A DNA stretch of 23,880 nt from an uncultured Eubacteriales bacterium (lineage in GTDB: Bacteria > Bacillota > Clostridia > Oscillospirales > Oscillospiraceae). The stretch spans positions 1 through 23,880 of the forward strand of contig CABRZO010000014.1 of NCBI GenBank assembly GCA_902475455.1, in the 5' to 3' direction. Position numbers and translations under genes: made by a program. The notes below the pieces were generated by a model. It ran no database searches and was not told where the DNA came from. It saw only the letters and a list, made by a program, of their open reading frames with translations. Below, piece by piece: positions 7,736 to 15,524 of this stretch (positions within the stretch are counted from its first letter, which is position 1; every line of letters begins with the position of its first letter).

Positions 7736-8687
7736 TGATTTCCCGCACATTATGACAGGCCACAAAGTGCTTGGGCATAACTTCCTCAAAGGCCGGCTGT
7801 GTGGTACGGCAGGCCTCGGTGGCATAGCGGCAGCGGGTGGCAAACCGGCAGCCGGGCTTGGGATCGATGGGGGAGGAAATCTCGCCCTCCAGAATGATCT
7901 GTTCCCGCTCCACGTCCAGCTCCGGCACAGGGATGGCGGAGAGCAGGCCCTTGGTGTAGGGGTGCAGGGGGTGGTCGAACAGGTCGTCCGCCACGCTCTT
8001 TTCCACCATGCAGCCCACATACATGACCAGGATCTCATCGGAGATGTGCTTGACCACCGACATATCGTGGGTGATGAACATGTAGGTAAGTCCCCGCTCC
8101 TCCTGCAGATCCTGAAGCAGATTGAGGATCTGGGCCTGGATGGACACGTCCAGAGCGGACACCGGCTCGTCACAGACGATGAACTGGGGGTTCAGCGCCA
8201 GGGCCCGGGCCACACCAATCCGCTGACGGCGGCCGCCGTCCAGCTCATGGGGATAGGAAAACGCATACCGCCGGGCCAGGCCCACCTGGTCCATCAGCTC
8301 GTAGACCTTGTTCTCCAGCTCTTTCTTGTCCTTGCAGATGTGGAAAATTTTCAATGGGTCGGCAATCAGCTCCTGGACGCACAGTCGGGGGTTAAGAGAG
8401 GAGAAGGGATCCTGAAAGATCATCTGCATATCTTTGCACAGCTCCCGGCGGGCCTTGCCCTTCACCTTGGAGATGTCCCGACCGTTAAACAGGATCTGTC
8501 CCTCGGTGGCATCCAGCAGCCCCAGCACCACCCGGCCCAGGGTGGACTTGCCGCAGCCGGACTCGCCCACCACGCCCAGGGTGGTTCCCGCTTCCAGGGT
8601 AAAGGTGACGTCGTCCACCGCGTGGAGCAGACCGCCGCCGGTTCTGAAGTACTTCTTCAGACCTTTCACTTGAATCAGATCAGCCAT
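7725..8687 (-). CDS. dppF: Peptide/small-molecule ABC transporter ATP-binding protein, DppF/OppF type
   Basis: 320 residues, one of the two ATPases that power a Dpp/Opp-type importer. Walker A GESGCGKST (residues 41-49), Walker B FIVCDEPVSALD, D-loop and switch His in FITHDM are all present. The ABC signature reads LDGGRRQR instead of LSGGQRQR; this variant occurs in clostridial DppF-like proteins, as I recall, and should still work. The C-terminal oligo/dipeptide domain carries CRFATRCRYATEAC, a cysteine pattern common in these ATPases. The start overlaps the end of the upstream DppD-type gene by 8 bp, a sign of translational coupling. The symbol marks family type only; the cargo need not be a dipeptide, given the hydrolases in the operon. 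Confidence 0.95.
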   Translation of the reverse strand: MADLIQVKGLKKYFRTGGGLLHAVDDVTFTLEAGTTLGVVGESGCGKSTLGRVVLGLLDATEGQILFNGRDISKVKGKARRELCKDMQMIFQDPFSSLNPRLCVQELIADPLKIFHICKDKKELENKVYELMDQVGLARRYAFSYPHELDGGRRQRIGVARALALNPQFIVCDEPVSALDVSIQAQILNLLQDLQEERGLTYMFITHDMSVVKHISDEILVMYVGCMVEKSVADDLFDHPLHPYTKGLLSAIPVPELDVEREQIILEGEISSPIDPKPGCRFATRCRYATEACRTTQPAFEEVMPKHFVACHNVREINGL

Positions 8688-9678
8688 TGTGCTCCACCTC
8701 CTTCTTTCGGGCTTGGGCTACTTCCCGACAGTGCAGGCATCGCACCTGATGCCCGGCGGAAAATTCCACCGCATCGGGATGCTGTTTTTTGCACTCCTCG
8801 GTGACAAAGGGGCAGCGGGGACTGAAATAGCAGCCCTCCGGCAGATCCGCCGGATCCGGCATCATACCGCTGATGGGCCGGAGCCGCCGCTCCTTCCGTT
8901 TCAGGGAGGGGATGGAGTCAAACAGCCCCAGGGTATAGGGGTGAGCGGGAGACTGGAACACATCCCGCAGGGAGCCGTATTCCACGATCTCCCCGGCGTA
9001 CATCACCGCCACCTCCTGGCAGCACTCGGCAATGATGCCCAGATCATGGGTGATGAGCAGCACGGAGGTGTTCAGCTTCTCCTTCAGGTCGTTGATCATC
9101 CGCAGCACCTGGGCCTGAATGGTCACGTCCAGGGCGGTGGTGGGTTCATCGGCGATCAGCAGACTGGGATTGCAGGCCAGCGCCATGGCGATGACCACCC
9201 TCTGCTTCATACCGCCGGAGAGCTGGTGCGGGTAGTCCACACTGCGCTCCGGGCGGATGCCCACCATCTCCAGCATTTCCAGGCTGCGCTTCATGGCGTC
9301 CGCCTTGCTGCACTTGTTGTGCAGCTCAATGACTTCGGCGATCTGGTCTCCAATGCGCATAATGGGGTTCAGGGCGGTCATGGGGTCCTGAAAGATCATG
9401 GAGATCTCATTGCCGCGGATGGCACGGATCTCGTCGTCCTTCATCTCCAGCACGTTTTTTCCCTTGTACAAGATCTCGCCGCCGATGACTTTTCCGGGCG
9501 GATCGGGGATCAGATTCAGGATACCCAGCGCGGTGGTGGTCTTGCCGGCGCCGGTCTCTCCCACCAGGCCCAGCGTGGTACCCTCTTCGATCTTCAGGTC
9601 GATGCCGTTGACTGCCCGGACGGTGGCGTCGTCGGTGAGGTAGTGGATGGTCAGATCCTTAATTTCCAACAGACTCAT
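8680..9678 (-). CDS. dppD: Peptide/small-molecule ABC transporter ATP-binding protein, DppD/OppD type
   Basis: 332 residues, partner ATPase of the DppF-like protein. It has Walker A GETGAGKTT (residues 40-48), signature LSGGMKQR, Walker B LLIADEPTTALD and switch motif LITHDLG. The C-terminal oligo_HPY domain with CYFSPRCPFVTEEC plus a later CLHC is present; in some family members such cysteines hold an iron-sulfur cluster. The ATG at 9678 is preceded by GGAGGG, 15 bp after the stop of the permease gene. It sits in the conserved order A-B-C-D-F. It acts on the cytoplasmic face of the membrane. Confidence 0.95.
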   Translation of the reverse strand: MSLLEIKDLTIHYLTDDATVRAVNGIDLKIEEGTTLGLVGETGAGKTTTALGILNLIPDPPGKVIGGEILYKGKNVLEMKDDEIRAIRGNEISMIFQDPMTALNPIMRIGDQIAEVIELHNKCSKADAMKRSLEMLEMVGIRPERSVDYPHQLSGGMKQRVVIAMALACNPSLLIADEPTTALDVTIQAQVLRMINDLKEKLNTSVLLITHDLGIIAECCQEVAVMYAGEIVEYGSLRDVFQSPAHPYTLGLFDSIPSLKRKERRLRPISGMMPDPADLPEGCYFSPRCPFVTEECKKQHPDAVEFSAGHQVRCLHCREVAQARKKEVEHNG

Positions 9679-9693
9679 AATGCTCTGCCCTCC

Positions 9694-10581
9694 TTAGCGC
9701 TTCAGCTTGGGATCCAGCGCGTCCCGCAGGCCGTCGCCCAGCAGGTTGAAGCCCACCAGGGTGATGACGATGGCCATGCCGGGGAACACCACCAGAGGCC
9801 AGAAGTCCCGGATATAGGCGCGGCCGGCGTTGAGGATGCTGCCCCATTCCGCCGTGGGCTCCTGGACGCCCAGTCCAATGAAGCTCAGGCTGGAGATCTG
9901 CAGAATGGCCATGCCCACCTTGAGGGTGGTGTCCACGATGACCGGAGCCACCGTATTGGGCAGCACATGCTTCATAATGATATGGCGGCGGGTGGCACCG
10001 TTGGCCCGGGCCGCCTCAATGTACTCCTGATCCCGGATGGTCATGGTCTCGGCCCGGAAGATACGGGCGCCGCCGGTGATACTGGAGAGGCCGATGGCCA
10101 GGGCGGTATTGAACAGGCCGGTACCCAGAGCGGCGGAGATCACCACCGCCAGCAACAGGCCGGGAATGGCCATGACGATGTCGATGATCCGCATGACAAC
10201 AGTCTCATACTTTCCGCCAAAATAGCCCGCGGTCAGGCCCAGGAAGCCGCCGATGAGCTGGGCAATGATGACGGAGACAATGGCCACCAGCAGGGATACC
10301 CGGCCGCCGTACAGAATACGACACAGCAGGTCCCGGCCAAAGTTGTCGGTGCCCAGGGGATGGGCCAGACTGGGCATGGCAAAGCGGTTGCCGAAATCCA
10401 CCTGCGCGGGGTCATAGGGGGTCAGAAGGTCGGCAAATACAGCGGACAAAATGACCAGAATGACCAGAATCATGCCAAACACAGCCAGTTTGCTGCGCAA
10501 CAGTCGGCGCCAGACGTCGATCCACTGGCCGCGCTTTTTTTGACTGTTGGGCTTTTGCGCCTTGGACGCGTCCTTCTTCAT
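9694..10581 (-). CDS. dppC: ABC transporter permease, DppC/OppC type
   Basis: 295 residues. After a basic cytoplasmic N-terminus, a long first membrane span (residues about 34-53) and the family's LTPYDP segment, further spans follow. The EAA coupling loop reads EAARANGATRRHIIMKHVLPN, here the contact site for the ATPases. Length and order match OppC/DppC. The start codon overlaps the stop of the DppB-type gene in an ATGA, with GGGGAGGAGG upstream, so the two permeases are translationally coupled and would form the heterodimeric channel. Confidence 0.95.
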   Translation of the reverse strand: MKKDASKAQKPNSQKKRGQWIDVWRRLLRSKLAVFGMILVILVILSAVFADLLTPYDPAQVDFGNRFAMPSLAHPLGTDNFGRDLLCRILYGGRVSLLVAIVSVIIAQLIGGFLGLTAGYFGGKYETVVMRIIDIVMAIPGLLLAVVISAALGTGLFNTALAIGLSSITGGARIFRAETMTIRDQEYIEAARANGATRRHIIMKHVLPNTVAPVIVDTTLKVGMAILQISSLSFIGLGVQEPTAEWGSILNAGRAYIRDFWPLVVFPGMAIVITLVGFNLLGDGLRDALDPKLKR

Positions 10582-11561
10582 TTGCTCGCCTCCTCCCCTT
10601 TGATAGCCTGAATCTGCTTTTTGCGCTTGCTGTTATTCTCATACTGAGCCTTGATCCGGGGATCAATATAGGCATAGGCAATGTCCACCAGCAGGTTCAT
10701 GATACACACGCTGATGGCCAGCACCAGCACGGTGGCGTTGATGACGGGATAGTCCCGGTTGTTGATACCGGTCATCATATAGGAGCCCAGGCCCGGGATG
10801 GAGAAAATAGATTCCACAATGACGGAGCCCGCCATCACAAAACCCATCTGCATGCCCACCACGGTGACCACAGGCACCAGGGCGTTTTTCAATACATGAC
10901 GCCGAATAACCACACCTTCCTTGAGGCCTTTGGCCCGGGCGGTGCGGATGTAATCCATGCGAATGACCTCCAGGGTGCTGGACCGGGCCATGCGGGCCAC
11001 ATTGGCCACCGAGGGAAGCGCGTTGGCCAGGACCGGGAGGATATAGCTGTACCAGTGCTCCAGGCCGGTGGCAGGCAGCCATCTCAGGGTCAGGCTGAAC
11101 AGCAGTACGGACACCAGCGCCAGCCAGAAGCCAGGCATACCGGCAAAAATCAGGGAGACCACGGTGACGGAGCTGTCCAGAACGGAGTACTGATGGGTGG
11201 CGGAGATGATACCGGCGGGAATGCCCAGAGCGGCGGTGACGATAACGCCCATAATGCCGATTTTCAGGGTGATACCAATGCGCACAGCGATCTCACCGGC
11301 CACGGAATGGCCGTAGATATAAGACACTCCCATATCTCCACGCAGCAGATCAATGACATAATTGACAAACTGTACGAAAAAGGGCTGGTCAAGGCCCAGC
11401 TCAAGCCGTTTTGCTTCATAGGCCTCCGGAGTATAACCGGTGCCCAAAATCGCCTTGACCGGATCGCCAGGCGTGAAGTAACTGATGGTAAACACGATCA
11501 GCAGAACACCCAGAATAATTGGGATCATCCACAGCACGCGTTTGATAATGTATCTTGACAA
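10578..11561 (-). CDS. dppB: ABC transporter permease, DppB/OppB type
   Basis: 327 residues beginning SRYIIKRVLWMIPIILGV, the typical first span of DppB/OppB, followed by the family's FTPGDP motif and, late in the protein, the EAA loop RTARAKGLKEGVVIRRHVLKN. It pairs with the DppC-type permease. I accept a TTG start at 11561: GAGAGGGGG lies upstream at a workable distance, and no ATG nearby fits the expected N-terminus. A rare start codon and the hairpin just upstream may both keep expression below that of the binding protein. Confidence 0.93.
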   Translation of the reverse strand: MSRYIIKRVLWMIPIILGVLLIVFTISYFTPGDPVKAILGTGYTPEAYEAKRLELGLDQPFFVQFVNYVIDLLRGDMGVSYIYGHSVAGEIAVRIGITLKIGIMGVIVTAALGIPAGIISATHQYSVLDSSVTVVSLIFAGMPGFWLALVSVLLFSLTLRWLPATGLEHWYSYILPVLANALPSVANVARMARSSTLEVIRMDYIRTARAKGLKEGVVIRRHVLKNALVPVVTVVGMQMGFVMAGSVIVESIFSIPGLGSYMMTGINNRDYPVINATVLVLAISVCIMNLLVDIAYAYIDPRIKAQYENNSKRKKQIQAIKGEEASK

Positions 11562-11585
11562 AGAGAATTCCCCCTCTCCAAAACC

Positions 11586-11617
11586 CCAAGCCCCACCCCC
11601 GCAGAGGTGGGGTTTGG
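11586..11617 (-). other. Intercistronic hairpin between binding-protein and permease genes
   Basis: Arms CCAAGCCCCACC (11586-11597) and GGTGGGGTTTGG (11606-11617) pair over 12 bp with one mismatch and an eight-base loop, 19 bp after the binding-protein stop. Hairpins here are common in importer operons and let the binding protein outnumber the membrane parts by stabilising the upstream message or stopping part of the transcripts. No T-run follows on the minus strand. Confidence 0.55.
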
Positions 11618-11635
11618 AGTCGGAACTCTAGTGGA

Positions 11636-13234
11636 TCAGTGTACCAGCTTGACGTTGCGCAGGTTGGCGTCGGTGGGGTTCTGAATACCAGTGGACTCCA
11701 CCACGTCGGTACGCCAGGCGATGGCGTCGGCAGCGTTGAAGATGGGGATCATCAGATAGTTCTCATAGCTGTACTCCTGCAGCTGGGTGTAGTATTCCAG
11801 GCGCTCCTGCTGGTCAACGGTCTGGATGGCCTTCTTGGCCAGTTCGTCGAAGGTGGGGTCGTTGATGGTGCAGACCGGGAAGGGACCGTAGCCTTCCATC
11901 ATAAACCGCAGGGAAACGAAGGGCTCGCCGGAGAGGGATCCGGTGTCGGAATCCTGGAAGGTGATGTCAGTGCCGCCTACTTCCAGCCACTGAGACAGGG
12001 CGTTGGGGAAGTCGAAGTCCTCGAAGGTCAACGTGATGCCCAGCTCGCTGAGGTAATACTGGAGCACAGTGGCCATTTCGTCCTTGACCTCTTCGTTCAG
12101 GTTGACCAGATAAATTTCGATGGGCTGGCCGGCATAGTCGGACTCGGCCAGAGCCTGGGCCGCCCGCTCGGGATCGTACTCATAGGCGCCGCAGTCCACA
12201 TGATAGGGGCTGTCAGCGGCGATGATGGAAGTGGCAGCGGTGGCCATCTCGCCACGGCTGGCCTGGGCAACTTCCATCCAGTTGACGCCGTAGGCAATGG
12301 CCTCCCGAACCTTGGGATCCGCCAGATACTTGTTGTCGTCCACGTCAAAGTTCAGGAAGATAACGTCACCGCACATCAGCTGCTCCACAGCCACGTTCTC
12401 GGTGCCGCCGTCCACGCCCCGGGCGTAGTCGGAGTTGGAGATATTGCAGGCCACATCAATGGCGCCGGTCTCCAGGTCGATGTACATGGTGGAGTCTTCC
12501 TTGTAGTAGGTGATGATATATTTGTCGATCTCATTCTCATAGGTTTCGTCCCAATAATCATCCCGCTTCTCCAGGGTGCAGGAGGCGTCGGTCTGATAGT
12601 CGGTGCAGATATAAGGACCGGAGCCCACAGGGTTGGTCATCCACAGCTCAGAGTCCAGACCCACCTCGTCGGCCCAGTCCTTGCTGTAAATGGGCAGGTT
12701 GGCCTGGAACAGACCGGGGCCGAAGGGCTCGTCGGAAATCAGGTAGGCAGTCATGCCGTCCTCGCTGACATAGGACTTTTCCTGATTGAATTCGGAATAA
12801 AGGCCGGCAAAAGCGGAACCGGTCTCGGAATAGACGAACACGCTGAACAGCAGGTCCTCGGCGTCCATCTGCTCACCATTGGAGAAGTAGATGCCGTCCT
12901 TCAGCTCCATGACGAAGGTACAGTCGTCCTGATAGTACCAGTCCTCCAGCACGGTGGAGTAGGGTTCATTATTCTCATCAAAATAGAAAATGCTGTCGAA
13001 AGCCAGATACACGCCCCGATAGTTGGAGCCGGAGCCGCCGCCGATCAGGAACGAGCCCATGTTGTCGGAGGTACCTACCCTCAGCACCACTTCGCCGTCC
13101 TCCCCCTCGGGAGTCGTGGCCGCAGGGCTGGAGGTGTTGCCGGTGGAACTGGTGGTACTCTGACCGCCGGAACCACACGCGGCCAGGGACAGGACCATGG
13201 CCAACGCCAAAACGAGAGCAAACAATTTTTTCAT
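11636..13234 (-). CDS. ABC transporter substrate-binding lipoprotein, DppA/OppA type (SBP_bac_5)
   Basis: 532 residues. A lipoprotein leader with lipobox LAAC (Cys20) is followed by a Ser/Thr/Gly-rich linker and a full cluster-C binding domain, the usual size for peptide, nickel or opine binders. Recognisable family features include VVLRVGTSDN at the mature start, the FVMELKDGIYFSNGEQMDAEDLL region (general form: L..G..F.DG....A.DV) and VREAIAYGVN later on. The ATG at 13234 was chosen because it starts the signal peptide and has AAAGGAAAGG upstream; a 24-codon upstream extension would spoil the leader. It captures the substrate at the cell surface for the DppBCDF-like transporter. The ligand cannot be read from the sequence; related proteins bind compounds other than peptides. 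Confidence 0.93.
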   Translation of the reverse strand: MKKLFALVLALAMVLSLAACGSGGQSTTSSTGNTSSPAATTPEGEDGEVVLRVGTSDNMGSFLIGGGSGSNYRGVYLAFDSIFYFDENNEPYSTVLEDWYYQDDCTFVMELKDGIYFSNGEQMDAEDLLFSVFVYSETGSAFAGLYSEFNQEKSYVSEDGMTAYLISDEPFGPGLFQANLPIYSKDWADEVGLDSELWMTNPVGSGPYICTDYQTDASCTLEKRDDYWDETYENEIDKYIITYYKEDSTMYIDLETGAIDVACNISNSDYARGVDGGTENVAVEQLMCGDVIFLNFDVDDNKYLADPKVREAIAYGVNWMEVAQASRGEMATAATSIIAADSPYHVDCGAYEYDPERAAQALAESDYAGQPIEIYLVNLNEEVKDEMATVLQYYLSELGITLTFEDFDFPNALSQWLEVGGTDITFQDSDTGSLSGEPFVSLRFMMEGYGPFPVCTINDPTFDELAKKAIQTVDQQERLEYYTQLQEYSYENYLMIPIFNAADAIAWRTDVVESTGIQNPTDANLRNVKLVH

Positions 13235-13346
13235 GGTTTCGCCTTTCCTTTCCGCTGTGTTTTTGATCCATCTCTTTTCTCGATTTTTTTCGACACAGCT
13301 TGCCAATTATATCGCCTGTGCCGGACGGCGCACCCCCGACAGAGTT

Positions 13347-13383
13347 GCTTTGGAACAGCGGCTGGCAGCCGCTGTTCCAAAGC
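13347..13383 (-). terminator. Perfect 17-bp hairpin between VOC and binding-protein genes
   Basis: GCTTTGGAACAGCGGCT (13347-13363) and AGCCGCTGTTCCAAAGC (13367-13383) are perfect complements around a three-base loop, 27 bp after the VOC gene stop. A T-run is lacking on either side, so it is either a T-poor terminator or an RNA-processing/stabilising element dividing the catabolic head of the operon from the transporter genes. Confidence 0.5.
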
Positions 13384-13409
13384 GGGGGCACTCCTTCCAA
13401 CAAGGCTTC

Positions 13410-14495
13410 TTACAGCTTGATGTCCAGATTGGGCGGATAGGTCTCAAATTTGACCTGAGGCGGGACAAACACCTCCGGTCTCTTGTGGGTCTCCAGATAC
13501 AGGCCCAGCTTTTCCATGTGGTCTGCGTACAGACAGGTCTCAGTGGTATCGATGGTGGCCACCTGGCCGCCGGTAAACCCGGCCTCATCCATGCGCCGCT
13601 TGATCTCCTCATAGGGCAGGCTCTGTTTCATGGACAGATGCTGCGTCATGGGGCCATATTTCTTCAGGCACTCGTAATGGACGCCCTTCTGGCTCACCGG
13701 CTCCATGACCTCCAACTGGATATTCAGTGCGTCGCAAATGGCCACCCGGGTGGCGAAGGTTCCCACATCTTTTCCGTCCAGGACCACATGCTCCGTCTTG
13801 ACAAATTCTCCCCGGCCGCAGTCGCCGAAATCCAGCAGGATCCAGGGGCCGATGCCGTATTCGTCGTTGAGCACCCGAACGGCATGCTCCACATCGGGCA
13901 CCACAATGCCGATCTGATCGAAGTCATCGAACAGAGGCGGCACCGAGGGCTTGTCGTCAGGGCCGGGCCCGGGAATGAATTCCGGCTTTACCTGGGGCAG
14001 CACAAAGTTCTCCGGCCGCTTGTGGATCTCCAGATAGCAGCCCACCAGATCCCTGTGCTCTACAAAGGTGCAGGTCTCATTGATATCCACCGTGGCGGTC
14101 TGTCCCGGCTTGTAGCCGGCGGCCGCCATGCGGTCCAGGGTCTCCTGATAGTCGCCGTTGTTGATGGAGATATGCTGGATTCCAGGACCCTTCTCCGCCA
14201 GGAACCGGGCAAATACACTGTCCCCAGTCTTGGGGGAGATGATCTCAATCTGAATGCCGCTGGGCAGATCACAGACACAGCAGTCAATGGAATATGTGCC
14301 GATGTCCTCCCCGTCCAAAACCACGTTTTCAATGGGGATCCAGTTGTCGTTGCCGTCGCCGGCATCGCCGAACTGAACGCAAATCCAGGGGCCGATACCG
14401 TAGGTGTCGCAGAGGAACCGGGCGCTCTCCCGGGCATCCCGAACCACCATGCTGATCTGCTCTACCTTCGTAAAGAGCGGTTTTTTCTGCGCCAT
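13410..14495 (-). CDS. Tandem VOC-domain (glyoxalase-fold) protein
   Basis: 361 residues formed by two copies of a VOC module, about residues 8-165 and 188-350. Each copy shows the same pattern: EQIS/DQIG at the first strand, YGIGPW, VVLDG.D.GT, an internal Q(I/L)E strand, QH(I/L)S, and YLE.HKRPE near the end. It resembles methylmalonyl-CoA epimerase-like Glyoxalase_4 domains, whose enzymes bind a divalent metal and stabilise an enolate. The first metal ligand, His in methylmalonyl-CoA epimerase, is Gln in both copies (Gln13 in the first), while the later His and Glu positions appear kept. The ATG at 14495 has AAAGGAG upstream and lies 33 bp after the PhlG-like gene. It could isomerise, cleave or prepare the substrate of the neighbouring C-C hydrolase; the exact reaction is unknown. 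Confidence 0.85.
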   Translation of the reverse strand: MAQKKPLFTKVEQISMVVRDARESARFLCDTYGIGPWICVQFGDAGDGNDNWIPIENVVLDGEDIGTYSIDCCVCDLPSGIQIEIISPKTGDSVFARFLAEKGPGIQHISINNGDYQETLDRMAAAGYKPGQTATVDINETCTFVEHRDLVGCYLEIHKRPENFVLPQVKPEFIPGPGPDDKPSVPPLFDDFDQIGIVVPDVEHAVRVLNDEYGIGPWILLDFGDCGRGEFVKTEHVVLDGKDVGTFATRVAICDALNIQLEVMEPVSQKGVHYECLKKYGPMTQHLSMKQSLPYEEIKRRMDEAGFTGGQVATIDTTETCLYADHMEKLGLYLETHKRPEVFVPPQVKFETYPPNLDIKL

Positions 14496-14528
14496 AACGC
14501 TTTGCTCCTTTCCGTTCCGGTATCAGGA

Positions 14529-15374
14529 TCAGTAGGCGTCCACCGGCTTCCAGCCCTCTTCGGCAAAGAGCTTGGGCAGGAAACGACCCAGGTGGGGATA
14601 CTCCCGCATGTTGTGCATGCAGTTATTGCGCACATCCTCCAGCTTGGTGGGGATGGAGACATCCTTCACCAGCTTGTGATCCACCACCTTGTAGCCGGTC
14701 CAGTATCTGGAGCGCAGCTCCACACCGCCGGGCACGGGGCGATAGTAATGGACCACGATCATGGGGGGGCAGCCCTCCTGGAAGGTGGTGGCGGAGCAGA
14801 AGGTGCCGAAGTTGGGAGCGGTCACCACCTTGTGGTCCGCGCCCAGATCCTCCAGGTAAGTGATGGGATGGGGCTCCATGTAGAACATGGGGCCGCCCAC
14901 CCGGAGGCTCTCCTCCAGGAAGTCCACGGCGCCCTCGCTGCGCAGCCGGTAGTAGACGGAGCTGTCCGCTCTGCGCTTCTTGTCTTCCTCGCTGATGGGG
15001 CCGGTGTCCCAGTGCTCATAGGGGTTCCAGATCTTGTAGCGGAGATTGCCGTTGCCCTCAGGGACAGAGGGGGGCTTGATGAAGTGCCAGGTAAACCACC
15101 AGTCGATCATCTCGGTGGTCACGCCCTCCATACGCACATAGTTGGCCACAAAACCGCTGCCATCACTGAGCACGCAATAGCCCTGCTCACAGGGGAGATA
15201 GCCAGGTTTGAACAACTCGTTGAGGTTTTCAATCCGAAGCACCGTCTCCTCGGGCACAGGGCCCGCATTCCAGATCTGCATAGACCGGGGATCTGGTTCC
15301 TCCATCGGGAAGTCCATATACTTTGCATAACTGAGTGCTCGCTCTTCAGGGCACAGGGGCATTTTTTCTGCCAT
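14529..15374 (-). CDS. PhlG/phloretin-hydrolase-like C-C hydrolase (DAPG hydrolase family)
   Basis: 281 residues, close to the roughly 290 of 2,4-diacetylphloroglucinol hydrolase PhlG. That zinc enzyme cuts a C-C bond next to a ring ketone (retro-Claisen) in acylated phloroglucinols. Phloretin hydrolase of gut Eubacterium ramulus, as I recall, belongs to the same family. Family-like motifs: GVTTEMIDWWFTWHF (residues 84-98), YKIWNPYEHW (113-122) and HNMREYPHLGRFLP (254-266). His121, a Glu near 154-155, His254 and Glu258 could correspond to PhlG zinc ligands His129, Glu160, His270 and Glu274, with the HxxxE spacing kept. No signal peptide, so cytoplasmic. First gene of the operon, about 88 nt after the predicted start site; AAAGGA is 12 bases before the ATG. 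The exact substrate is not known. Confidence 0.78.
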   Translation of the reverse strand: MAEKMPLCPEERALSYAKYMDFPMEEPDPRSMQIWNAGPVPEETVLRIENLNELFKPGYLPCEQGYCVLSDGSGFVANYVRMEGVTTEMIDWWFTWHFIKPPSVPEGNGNLRYKIWNPYEHWDTGPISEEDKKRRADSSVYYRLRSEGAVDFLEESLRVGGPMFYMEPHPITYLEDLGADHKVVTAPNFGTFCSATTFQEGCPPMIVVHYYRPVPGGVELRSRYWTGYKVVDHKLVKDVSIPTKLEDVRNNCMHNMREYPHLGRFLPKLFAEEGWKPVDAY

Positions 15375-15455
15375 CGCGCCGTCACATCCTTTCTGCTCTT
15401 CGTTTCTTTTTCACCCAGGGACAACAACCAGGAATACACCATGCTGTCCTCCTGT

Positions 15456-15467
15456 ATGACATGTCAT
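15456..15467. promoter_or_regulatory. Palindrome ATGACATGTCAT at the operon start site
   Basis: Perfect 12-bp palindrome lying just downstream of the predicted -10 of the PhlG-like operon, so it spans the likely start site near 15462. Such a position suits a repressor or the second site of a LysR-type regulator. It has no counterpart at the sugar-operon promoter. Confidence 0.4.
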
Positions 15468-15468
15468 T

Positions 15469-15497
15469 ATCATAGCACCCTTCTCTTCCCTTGTGAA
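15469..15497 (-). promoter_or_regulatory. Sigma-A promoter of the PhlG-like operon
   Basis: On the minus strand the -35 is TTCACA (15497-15492), the spacer is exactly 17 bp and the -10 is TATGAT (15474-15469). Spacer length and -35 are the same as at the sugar-operon promoter. The -10 is one base from consensus, which would suit dependence on an activator. Confidence 0.7.
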
Positions 15498-15524
15498 TTT
15501 CGCATTTCTTATTTCACTTATGAG
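15492..15524 (-). promoter_or_regulatory. Putative LysR-type operator, copy 1 of a shared promoter-proximal element
   Basis: Matches 2957-2989 at 25 of 33 positions without a gap, including a run of ten identical bases (TTTCTTATTT-like core at 15505-15514). The dyad here is CTTAT-N7-ATGAG, one base from the symmetric form in copy 2. It lies upstream of the -35 of the operon divergent from the LysR gene, the standard place for a LysR-type activator site. Confidence 0.55.

Noticed and set aside
8689..10611. Long plus-strand open frame (640 codons) opposite the transporter genes
   Set aside because: It lies antisense to three clear ABC genes, is rich in His/Gly/Gln as expected for reversed GC-rich codons, and has no recognisable domain.
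1..13234. Very similar leaders of the two binding lipoproteins as evidence of recent duplication
   Set aside because: Lipoprotein signal peptides in this group converge on the same Lys-Lys-hydrophobic-Cys pattern, and the two transporters belong to different families.
13306..13311. TATAAT on the minus strand upstream of the binding-protein gene
   Set aside because: No -35-like hexamer lies 16-18 bp upstream (the position reads GGTGCG), so an internal promoter is possible but not supported.
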